Assembly (NCBI GenBank): GCA_033182465.1
Contig: CP137328.1
Coordinates: forward strand, 496,001-560,000
DNA from: Sanghuangporus weigelae
Lineage: Eukaryota; Basidiomycota; Agaricomycetes; Hymenochaetales; Hymenochaetaceae
Length of the DNA stretch: 64,000 nt
Direction: 5' to 3'
Part shown: positions 35,890 through 46,700 of the stretch, one piece after another
Layout of the letters: the number at the start of each line of letters is the position of its first letter
Numbering within the stretch: position 1 is the stretch's first letter
Notes under the pieces: model-generated
Databases searched by the model: none
What the model saw: the letters and a program-made list of their open reading frames with translations, nothing else
Told to the model about the DNA's origin: nothing
Program-made: the position numbers and the translations under genes

Positions 35890-38451
35890 AGAACAATCAG
35901 TGTCAGTGTAAGAGTGCGCCTAACACGCTCTTCATCGCTCCTTGCGGTAGCCTACGTGTGATGAACGCTACGACTCGGACTTGCTGAGCTCGTTGTGCCT
36001 TCGATCGCACGGCCCGGCCTGGCCATCGCCCGTTCGGATCATGCCGTGCCGATATCACGTGCACTAGAATGGCTAAGATTATTAATATTTGTTAAACACC
36101 GGGCAAAAATTGTGAAAATGTTACCCAGAATGGAAAAAGAGACAAAAAATCGGACGAGAGCTCACCCGTTCCGATCAAAATTTCTAAGGGCTCGGAATGA
36201 GTTTTGCCCGGTGTGACATGTAATTAGGGACTACAGCATGACCTGCATCTGTTTGCGTCTTTGCGAGCAACTTGCTAATACCTTATACCGCTGGAACCCG
36301 TCGTCCACATTAGACGTACATAAAAAATTGAGTTTGATCTGTTAGTGTTCTGGGCTCATAGGAATAGGCAGAAGGCTAGGAGCTGGTTTTCTATCGTCGG
36401 TATCATGATTACTGACTCTCCCGGGTTTTCTTCTCTCAACTGCAGCTTCTAGCCTCGGCATCGTCACAACACACCGTAGCGATGGAGAGGGGGCGGTCAT
36501 CGTGGCATTTGGGAGGCCAGACCGCGATGCCTTTTGCCCATATTGTCATCTGAAGGAGCATGCCGGCCTGCGCTATACACGGAGACTGTGCGATAGTTTA
36601 CTGCAACTGTACGGGCCTTGCTAATTTCCGTCCTTTCTTGACAACCCCTCGATCACTGGATCACTGGATAGCAATGTCTGGCTTGGGAAGCCAACGTCTG
36701 GGTCGTCGTAAAAGCGGATGGTCATTGCGGACGTCGGGCAGATGTGCCGCGCCATCGCGCTGGTGTCGAAAGGCGCTGTAGACATATTCAAATAAAGTGG
36801 ACCTTGGCCCTGGGCTTTCCAAAAGATGCTTGTCTCGGCGGATCAAACGCTTGCCCTGTGGTGCTGCTTTGTGTTGAAGCGGTCGACTGACCCGAAATCA
36901 AATGTACCTCATACTTATCCAGTTACACTAAGGAGGCAGCCACCATGTTTTGGAGCAGCCTCGGTCTCCAAAAGCCCTGAACTGATTTTGATCACTAATC
37001 AAGTCACCCTTGTCTTCTACTATGTGCATCTTCCGAACATATCGGGGCTAATTCTTGTCTTTACTCCTGATTTTATTAATGATTTCGTAGCTCAGTGCTG
37101 CAGTGCACTCCAGATTCTTACCTTCCATTTTCCCTCCATCGAATTCCTTTCGCTTACACATAGCCTTTCGCCGAATGGCAATAGTCTCGCAATGATCGGT
37201 TAATCCGAGGCTTCGATTGGCACCTCTGCCATTAAGAAGATTCGAAACTCTGGACGCTTGTCGATAGAGTTTGCCGCGAAGATCAAGCGAACTCCATTCA
37301 CAGGGTGCAATTATTCCGGGAATAGACACCGTAGCGCAATCACTTACCATAACGATGGTTCGTAGTCGCGGAAAGGGAAGAAGCAACGTACTGCATCTAC
37401 TCGGCCTTCCATAGCGTACAGAGCTGACTTGAGATATGTCTCTTCAATATCCTTATGTCTCTCCCCAAGATCTAATTCTCCTCAACAAGGAAGAGAATTG
37501 GTCTAGCTCTTACTCTCTCCTCCGTACGCTTCTCCCGCACGATGCGACTCGCTGTACAGGAGGCTAAGCTATTCATGTGAGTGTCTTCTTGTGAGCTTTG
37601 CCAAGCTGTACGACATCGGCAGTCCAGGGCGATAAGGTGAGACATCTACCATCGTAGGTCTATTCGAGCACACTCTTCTTCTCGTACCCTTTCCGGAGAA
37701 ACGCAGGAGCTTACCATGCACCCCTCTACCCGTGTGCCTGTGAAGCTGAAATCGGCTTGGAGGAACTGTACGGTCTATCTTCGCTTCTGACAGCCATGTC
37801 TCGACGAATTCGTCAGCCCCTTTCGTGCCTCTTCTTCTTCATTTTCATTCTCTAGTTTATCTCGGCCGACTGCGCTCGGGCGCCCCGGCCGCCAGCCTGA
37901 GCATGAAAATCTCACCTCGAACTTAGATGCATTCTATGTACGAGACACTTCCTTGCTGCTCTCAGTACCTGTGCATCGCCCATGGCTCCGGCCCACTCGT
38001 TTTGAGGCGCGCCTCGATGGGTATACAGCTAATGTTCCTACTTCACTATTTACCTCATATGTAGAGCTTTCCGTGCTGCGTGAAACGAGGCTGCTCTCAA
38101 TTTTCCGTTTTATGACTACTGACTGGCTTATGATTTCAGAGTTTCATAATATAACTGTGGCCTTCTTGCCAATTACAGTGGTGGCGTCCACTTCGTATTC
38201 TGCCCAAACACGTAAAAACCACAACGGAAACACCGCAATTGCGAATTTGAAAAGTCTGTGCCATACTCACCTCCCTAATCGCTCTCATGCCAGAGTCAGC
38301 CACCTTTCTAACCGTCTAATAGCCTTGACAAGACTACCGGTTGTCTCCACCCCGCTCAGGTCCCCGTCGTCCAGTCCAACATGGATTACCACGCACGTCG
38401 TGCTAATTTCAGAGTGCTCTTCAGCATGCATCTCTTCCATTCCTGAGCACC
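35890..38451. other. Gene-poor region upstream of the WDR48-like gene
   Basis: Contains the WDR48 promoter, the inverted-repeat structure at 36096-36214 and scattered ORFs under 170 codons. A minus-strand fragment near 37320-37440 (PFPRLRTIVMV) faintly resembles leucine-rich parts of fungal F-box proteins but cannot be built into a gene. No gene is supported. Confidence 0.45.
36096..36214. repeat. 119-bp structure bounded by 13-bp perfect inverted repeats
   Basis: The sequence ACACCGGGCAAAA at 36096-36108 is matched by its exact reverse complement at 36202-36214. The inside is A-rich with partial TCGGA repeats. No clear target-site duplication flanks it. It could be a tiny MITE-like element, a relic of one, or a transcribed hairpin. 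Confidence 0.55.
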
Positions 38452-39600
38452 TCAAATAAGAATTATACCCATGGAGCGAAAGGAATTTGAAGGAAACGCA
38501 GTATAGAATCGTTCGCTGAAACTTTTCACTGAGCTAATAATATCATCTAGCTCTGACTCCGACCTCCTTACATCACTACCCGGATTCAACTTGAACTCGT
38601 ACTGTATGATTCTATCAGACGAGTCTGCAACAAGTATTATCAGCACAATCTTCACATGCGCCAGCGTAGAGAGGAACTCTTTCTATTTCAGTTTCCCACT
38701 GTCTTATCTTATTCTCCGCAATTAATCAAATTAATCAAATACTTTGCACAACCTTTTTCAATTTCCGCCGAGGAGGTAGTCCATCTAATAGCATTTCAAT
38801 GATAGCTAGGACTAAATCTTCTGAAATTGCAATACCAGCATACTTCTTTAGTTCCAGGCAATCCGGATTCTCCTGAGAATCTAGGCTTCAAGAAAATCTG
38901 TATTTCTGATAGCTTATTTTAGCATCCTAGGCCTTCGCCTTCGATTACCGGGCTGCAGCTCTGTCATTGCTATGGATTCTTACGCCGTCCCGCTGGACCA
39001 TCTTCTCGCGTGCATGTTGCCTAACTTCTGATTCTTTGACTACGTGAACAAGACGTACTCTGAGAAAAGTACCCCGCGGAAGAAGACTGAGAGACAAAAC
39101 TTCGTATTCAAATTCAAGAACAAGAAGCGATAGTATTCAGCCTTCGCATCAGCTCCACAACATCCTGGAAGGTTGATTGAACCACATACTTTTATGGTCT
39201 TGAGTTCAGCTTCCAAAGGTATGATGGTAATTTGGTCACCATATTTCCAGTCTTTTCGGCCTTCTGATTCGCGAATACTTCTGGAAGAACCTGCAGATCA
39301 ACCATTGCAACCATTTCTCTTCTATCATTTTCATTCTTATTCTCAAGACTTTATGAACTGCCTTATCCTTCACGGCAGATACGTATCCCACCATATCCAA
39401 ACTCCAAATTTCTCGAAATTCTCCTTCGACTACCCGCAAATTCTGTCCTTTCCGACCACATGCAACGCATCGTTCCGCTTCTGCTCATCCTTGTTCCTTT
39501 CGAGATCATTCTCATCAACGTAAAGACGAAGACGAAGTAGCTCGTCAAGAATTGAATAGAACCGAGCATGAGGATTTGCACAATATTCATCGACTACATG
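38452..39600 (-). pseudogene. Possible remnant of an F-box/leucine-rich-repeat type gene
   Basis: Minus-strand fragments read like coding sequence in different frames: YCANPHARFYSILDELLRLR near 39590-39520, then ALAIIEMLLDGLPPRR-like text near 38810, and EFKLNPGSDV at 38600. The lengths and leucine spacing recall the variable LRR part of basidiomycete F-box proteins, which are numerous and decay fast. No F-box, no continuous frame and no convincing intron chain can be drawn. It might be noise. The 634-bp mobile element lies just upstream. Confidence 0.2.
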
Positions 39601-39744
39601 GTCATCAACTACCGTATGTCACCACCAAAACATCGGAACGTGGGAATACCAGAAGTTTAAAACACCATACGTCACCCGCGATATCTTAACTCCTCACACC
39701 TTCACATGTTACAAATCAACGCATAGAAGAGAAGGCAAAGAACA

Positions 39745-40378
39745 TAAGGTAGGGAAAGTATAAACTCGACTAGCTGTCACATGTGACTGATGACCCTGAA
39801 AGTCCCTGATCTAGCCCAATTAGGAAGGACCCTAGCGGCAAAAATCTCGAGGTCAGATATCCCAGTAGTTGTTGAACACCAAAATATCATAGCGTCAGCC
39901 TGCCAATGTGTCTTAATGTATGATAGAATGCTTTTTATGATGTTTAAGCAAGTCTATGCTGAGTTCCAAGTACCCATGGAATCCATAAGAAATGACTCTT
40001 ACTAATAACGGTTAACTAAGCATAAAATTACTATATATAGGCTGTATTAGTCATTCGGAGTTTTCCGGGAAGCGGCAAAAATCCAGAGGTCAAAATTTCA
40101 AAAATTTCTGAAACTTCGCCAGGATGATTGAAAATGAATTCTGAGCCATTTGGTGCAAAAAAACTTGTTTCCTTAATTGGTCGGCCAAATCTTAGTATTT
40201 CGGAAATTTAAAAACATATATCTGTAGGTATCTACAATCCAAAGACATGTACGCAGGACAAATGTATGCTTCTGAGGTGTGGGAGGCAGAATTAAAGAGT
40301 TGTGTTGTTGTGCCAAATGAGGAAGGTCAGGGTCGCGCGACGCGCGTCACAGCTAGTCGAGTTTATTTCCCTACCTTA
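39745..40378. mobile_element. Non-autonomous DNA transposon (MITE-like) with about 35-bp terminal inverted repeats and TA flanks
   Basis: The left end reads (TA)AGGTAGGGAAA, a 3-nt difference, then TAAACTCGACTAGCTGT. The right end (about 40343-40378) is the reverse complement of the same text. Both ends are flanked by TA, as in Tc1/mariner-type insertion at TA. The body is AT-rich and encodes no transposase; its longest frame is 71 codons (39790-40005). A direct repeat of about 25 nt, AGCGGCAAAAATC then GAGGTCA, occurs near 39833 and 40072. Ends this well matched suggest a fairly recent copy, moved in trans by an element elsewhere in the genome. The family is inferred from TA flanks only. Confidence 0.75.
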
Positions 40379-40693
40379 ACTTTGTAATCTTCTGATATAC
40401 ACAGAAGATACGCATTGCCCAAAATGAAAGAAAGAGCGTAGACAATGTCATGTGTTGTGAAGCATGCAAATAATGTACGTACAGATAGTCTATATAGTAT
40501 GTGCCATAAATCGATACACCAAGAAAGATAATCCCATTGTTGAGAGGGAGAGTCCGATCCAAATACGGAGAGTGAATAAAGAAAGATAGTTGGAGTGTAA
40601 GAATACGCAAGCCCAATACATATTCGACTCAATACCCAAAACAGATACGCTAAAGAGACAAGAAAGAGAGTGGTGTAGATACAGTCGCGAATA
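40379..40693. other. Region downstream of the GT2 gene
   Basis: 3' region of the minus-strand glycosyltransferase next to the mobile element. ORFs here are short and unrecognised. Confidence 0.5.
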
Positions 40694-43600
40694 TCAATAA
40701 CTAAAGATCATCAACCACGGATTCAAGATCACTGGATACAACAAGTGACATCCGACGGTGATTCCAATCGGAAAGATTACTGCCCAGTCCCAAATCGGCA
40801 CGCGCCACTCGATAGGAATTATAGTGGTGCTCAGGATGACCATGCTGGCAATGATCATGGCAGAAACGATGATGCTCAGCCAGAAGCGGCGCAATATCTT
40901 CGGAACTTCAATGAAGAAGTTTGAGCGTTCGACTTCTTTCTTGGTGGCACCCCAAGTAATGTTATAGGAGAACAAATGAGCAAGCAGAGCTTGAGTGAGA
41001 TGGACGGAAAGGCCGCCGAAGAAAAAGAAGCTATGGGAAAGTATTAGTAAGCATATGTCCAAAAGAGTAACTGAGTTCCACACCACACTCACAAGAACGG
41101 CACCCAAGTCAGGTTCTCAATCAACGCATCCAACAGACTCCTCGATCCCAGACGATATTCGAGCAGCGTGTAACCAATGTTACCGGCACCGGGGAAGACG
41201 ACTGTACACGCAAGCCAGATTTCGAAACTGTGCATGTAGAACCCGTCGATCTCGAGTGCGAAACCAAGGATCAAGTAGTTGAGCAACGAGAGCGTAACCG
41301 CTGCTGCAATCCCGTAGTAACTGAACATGTAACTCAACATGGAGATCTTGTAGTGAATCGGTGCACTACTCCATATGAATGTGTGCAGCTGCTTCGTGAT
41401 CGGTCCCTTACGCCACCATTGGATGAGTGGGTTGAAAATAAGCTCGTTGCATCCGTAAGCATACTTCTGCCATCGGTTCAGCTCATCGTCACAAGTCAAA
41501 CTGACTCCTTCCTTGAAGCCACCGTTGCTGTAGCTAGCCCAGCGGATAATGTAACCCCTCAGTTGCAAGCGAAGAGCCATGTCGAAGTCTTCACTGACGT
41601 TAGCCTCTGACCAGATCTTCCTCACACCATCGGCCTCATCGATAAACGCGGCGTCTTGGAGGGCAGACCAGCGGAGGAAGGCATTGTGTCCAACGAAAGG
41701 AGCAACTTCACCGTTTGCGCAAGCCATGGAAATGCAGCGGTTAATCCGGCGGGTGAAGTGAGCGATACCGTTCTCGAAGTAGTGATGCGCGACCTGCATG
41801 ACATCCGACTCGTGTTGAATAATCGCGACTTCAGGACACTCTGCGAGTTCGCGAGCGGCGTCTCGGAGACAGTCTTCCGGAACGACGGTATCTGAGTCGA
41901 CAATGAGAATGATGTCGCCGACGCGCAGAGGACGAGCATGTGCAGCCCAAGGTCGGAAACGATTGCCTGTTTCTGCAAACGTCTCTTCGACAGCCATCTG
42001 CAGGGCACGCTCCTCGAGCTTCTCGTCTTCATCGTCCTCTTCGTCGAAGTCGTCGTCGTCTTCATCTATCACCTGTAAATCGTCCCGGCTCGCAGCTCGG
42101 CTCGCAGCCCTGCTTGCACGGGTCTCTGCTCGGCGCTGCTCGAGTTCCGCTTCGAGGCGTTTGATACATTTCTCCATCTTCAATGAAAGGGCCAGACCGT
42201 AATTCATGTTACTCGCCTTCTTGAATCGTCCCGCACGCTTGAACCCGTCGGGGTTAACGCTGTCATGTGGAGGACGGGCGACGAAACCGATGCCGTGGTT
42301 CGCATAGAATTCAAGACGAGTCTCGCGTTCTTCCGGCTTAATCAGTTGCAGACCATCATCACAAATGAAGATCGATGATGTTCCACCCTGACGAGCGTAC
42401 GTCTGCATTGCCTTCTTGAGCGATTCAACCGAAGGGGTGCTAGGAAGAAAGTTAGTACAGGACCCGACTCTGCAAACTAACAAACTTACATGGTTTCCTT
42501 GAGTGATTCCTTGTAGACAGGCATCTGGATTGTGACGTGCGGAAGATTGTTATCGACACGTTTATTAGGTTTCGGCGCTATCGCACTGTAGTATCTGCTG
42601 TTCTCGTGGAACTGAGCGACGGGACCAAGCACATACGAGATGTTCGTGATAACCTGTAGTGAGAAGAAGAGCGAGACGCAGAACAGAAATGGAGCCGTAG
42701 CCAGCAGAGCAAAGCGCGTCGAATTGCCATCAAGCATCCATTCGTTGACAAGGATGTTTAAACCGGAACCAATGAAGAACAAGGACATTCCCGCGCCCAG
42801 ACCACCATAGACCGGGGCGAAGAGACGAATAGGACGGGGTTCGGGTGTGTCATTGCCGGACTCAATGTCTAATTTCTCCGTACGGTCACCTGAGGTCAGA
42901 CCGCGCTTGCCCTTCGTGGTGCGCCAGCCGAACCAGGAAAATCCCCGCTTCGCTTCGGCGGCGGCTTTCATGCGCTCCTGGGTTAGTCTCTCTTGCTCTT
43001 CCGAATCGGCTTCGCTCCCGCTCCTCGGCTTCTCATTCAGATTCTGCTGGGATGGTGCGCTGGAGGGAGAAAGAGTCCCGAGCGAACCAGCAGTGATAGC
43101 TGAGGCAGAAGAAGGCAACGTCTGACGGGCACGCCAAACGAGCTTGATAAGTTTATCCTCGAAATCACGGACGATAGGAATGATATGGTCCAAATTGTCA
43201 GCCCAGACGATAAGAACGCGTTCATCGCGCTGCGAGTGAAATTCGTATAAGTACACCGTGAAGAGTGAATAAAGGGTGGCACGTACAATAAAAGCGCCAC
43301 ATTGCTCCTTATCGGCTCGAGGAAGACGGCTCATAGTTTCGAGAATCTGTATGCGAGTGTTCTGATCCACATAGAGCGCAGCGTCATTATCCGACCTATG
43401 ACCAGGCTTCGTCAGCCTCACAATTTATCAAATCTGCCAAGAGGTGGAAAGCACGTACACAGTGGCGAGCGCAGCATGTACTGATGCGCTACGGATCTTG
43501 ACGGCAACAACTGGGTTGAGAGCACGAACAGCAGCCTCGAAGGGAGCAAGAAATCGATTTTCGTAGGGGAATACACGGAAGTGACCAGGGTCAACGCGCA

Positions 43601-43706
43601 GACAGACTCCTGCGGCTACATTCTCTTCGGAGGGCTTGAACCAGGCATCGCCTTGTGTCTGCTTGAAGACGTGATGAAGGATGGCATCATATGCGTCGTA
43701 ATCCAT
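40694..43706 (-). CDS. Family-2 polysaccharide synthase-like glycosyltransferase (fungal GT2)
   Basis: Four exons (43706-43459, 43395-42490, 42439-41093, 41030-40694) give 945 residues. The order is a soluble N-terminus, two membrane segments around VYGGLGAGMSLFFIG and LATAPFLFCVSLFF, the GT2 catalytic domain, and a C-terminal set of membrane helices. Catalytic landmarks: HVTIQMPVYKESL, IFICDDGLQL, IVDSDT (DxD), APFVGHNAFLRW, ANVSEDFDMALRLQ (general base region) and DELNRWQKYAYGCNE in place of the chitin-synthase QxxRW. It resembles the processive GT2 proteins of fungi (such as ZtGT2/FgGT2, needed for hyphal surface structure) more than chitin synthases. The sugar is unknown. An insert with RASRAASRAASRDD and a run of Asp/Glu interrupts the catalytic domain. 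Confidence 0.88.
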
Positions 43707-46700
43707 CTCGGTAGTCTACAGACCGAGAGATTTGAAAAAGAGCGTGAGGAAGTAGGAGAAAGGAGTCGGACTTGAGAAGATAGAGTTCAAGTGTGTTGCC
43801 TAAGAAGCTGGAAAAGAAATGGTCGTATCGTGGAAAGTGAATAGAGAGGAAGAGGGGGGAAGAAAGAGCGGGATGAGGAGAGAGAGGACGACAAAGAACA
43901 GAAAGTGAATGCCACTCGGGGAGTACTTAACGGTCGATCATTACCAGCCGCGCGCGTAAGGGACAAATAACGGGCCAAACAAACGGAATAAACAAATACG
44001 CGTCTACAGCGCACTTCGTCCGATGAAATCTTTTACACCACAAATATGGATGCACGTGCGAGCTTACGACCTAGACAGAGCACAGCCTGAAGCTTGATCG
44101 GGCTGCCCCAAGGGCCAATCAAGGCAGTTCCGTTCTCGGCGCGACACCGTGTTTTCTCTCAGGCACCTTACTTCTCTCCTCTTCCTTTTTCTTTATCTTC
44201 CTCATCCCATCTCGAAAACATCTCAACGCCCCGGCTAGCTCGGGTGCCTTTGCCTTTTGCCCTTTCGTCTTCCCTTCTGTTTGTCTCATCACCGCCACAT
44301 CCGCGAGCGGTCTTTTCATCCTCCGCCCGGAACGCATACCTAATTTTATTTATTGAGAAATCATAAGGTTTACTCCTCCGCGCTGATGCAATTGATGCAC
44401 CGAATGACATTTACGGATTTGCGCATGATCGACCTGGTTCCTATTCGCGCCATTACCAGGTCGACGCTAGCCAACTATGGCGCCTCGATCCCTGCGCCTG
44501 CGGTCCCAACGGAGATGCGATCTCAACTTCTTAGTATTCAATCGCATTCAATCGAGTCGAGTGTTGTAGCTGCTTTCTATTGAGGCCACTGTCTAGACTG
44601 TCCGCTTTGGCACGTCCTTCGACTGGTCACTATCAGTTTCTCGGTATGAGTACCAGCGCAGGCGATTACCTCCCCGTCTCCGCTCGGCCTTTGCTTTCTC
44701 CCTATCCGCCGATCTGCGCATGCGTGAATCGCGTTGCCCTGCACACGTTGTTGTGTCGATACGCTCTATCTCCTCGCCATCTCGTGTTTCATTTTTCGTC
44801 AGCCGTAAATCCTCCGGATTTAATCACCGTTCAGATGGTTCGGACCGCACCACCCTTTTCTGCGCCACAAGATATCGGTTTCCGCCGGTGTCACTGGCCT
44901 GCAAATTCAGAAAATCTCTCTCGAAACTGTACCTGATTTACCCCTGGTTTTGAACATGTTGAATTGTTTGTCTTTCCCGCAAACGTTAGTCTGAACCGTT
45001 CCTTACGCCTCCGCCTTCCTGCCACTCCGATTCCAGTCAATTACTGTGTGGCATTGAAAAAGCGGCAACATGGCAAACGGATAGGGCGTCTATCAAACTC
45101 GAAAAATAGATTCAAGGCCCTATATAAACGTCAAGATGAGCGCCATACCACAATCAAGCTTCATTATAAGAAGAAAATCACACCTATTCATTACCATTTT
45201 GTTCTATCTATCAAACCAATAGAAAGGGTTATTGATGGCATCGATGTCGATGAAGCGTTTACGATACACGCAAGCCGGCATCAGATAAGCAAGTATGAGA
45301 AGATTGAGCAGTATTTGTATTGCCTTAAAGACACGATGTTGTTCGCTGTTAATAACCTGTCATTGGATTAGTCCGTAAGCGGATGTCTAAGGGACGAAGA
45401 TTTTCGTGACGGGAATCTTATGCTACAAATTGATTGTATGGAAGCATCAAGGACGTGTGGCTTTCTGGATTAGCATCAGGGTACCGGAGGTATGCGTCCT
45501 ACAGCTGGTTGCAGCTTGTAACCTTCGGTTTGCCGCACATCGAAAGAAGAGTAAAGAAGCGTTCAGAGCCGAAGATTAAGAAACGAAGTGCGACGGGATC
45601 GACGTGAAAAGGAAGGCTTGTTCATCCTGATCGGTGTGAAGAGGAAGCCGCGAAGGTGAACGGTAAGCACGAAAATGTTCTACGAAGAAATGGAGGTAAA
45701 TAAAATGAATGAACATTAGAGTTAGTAGTCGGAGTTTTTTAGTTTACCATTTCTCAAAGAAGCGCTTGTGCAAGAGGATTCACTGATAAGCCGGCATGGA
45801 GGATGCATCGCTTCGGCACGACTTCTAATCTAATACTCATTCGAGTTGAACTCAAAATTTTGCACACAGAGAAGTAATCATGTTTAACGACCTTCGTCTA
45901 CAAGGGGAAACAAGGTCTCAGCCGAACAATTCGAGAAATCGACGAATGCCAATAACTTGTCGCTTCACTCATCCATGCACCCATAGTAGCGTCTAGAATC
46001 GTTAAATATATAATCCAGTTATACCGGAACGAATTGAAAAACTTCATCGAAAGATGATATAATGAAGAGGACGCGAGCAGTAATTCAGAATAGCTCCGTA
46101 TCTATTAAGTCTTATCCGAAGAATCTCAACAGAAGTATTTTATTGCTTCCTTAAAGTCGATAGAATATTCATAGCCAAAGTTCTACATATGTTTTTATAA
46201 GTTTTTTTTCCTTCCTGATGTGACCAGGTGAATATGACCCAGTCACGTGCTGCGCATATTGCGTCTCCGGCTAAATTTAGCGAGTCGAGTCGCGTCTCGC
46301 GTCACGGAAACAACCAGTTCATCTCAGTTCACCTGAAAGAGCATATCCACAGAAGACCCGCGGCTCGCTGTCTCGAGTGGCTGTATCACATCGCCCAAAA
46401 CGTCGTCATCGCGTGGGTGTCGCAGGAAGAGACCTATGAGGTATGCGCGCCGGTTCTGCAGGCGCATCTTCCATACCGCTGTTATGGGTTTTTCACCCCA
46501 TCTTCCATGCATATACGCATGCAAATATCGTCATGAATTAATGTCTGGTAAAAGACTATCATGGTTAGCTATGAAAGGATAGTAGGCGGCCCTCCTCCTC
46601 TGGTAATTTAGGGGTTCTCACTTACTTAGATCTTCCCACAGGCGTCCTGGCACCCAATTCAATCTCGTAAACTTATTAGATATAAAGAACTTAATACTTC

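Noticed and set aside
35890-39744. Virus-like or retroelement remains in the gene-poor stretch
   Set aside because: I saw no polymerase, integrase or capsid-like motifs and no long terminal repeats on either strand.
40694-43706. Chitin synthase call for the GT2 gene
   Set aside because: The QxxRW motif is replaced by ELNRW and the surrounding text (WQKYAYGCNE, GHNAFLRW) fits the separate fungal GT2 group.
44094-45371. Several plus-strand ORFs of 75-135 codons
   Set aside because: They overlap in different frames, lack known motifs and show no exon partners, so none is called as a gene.
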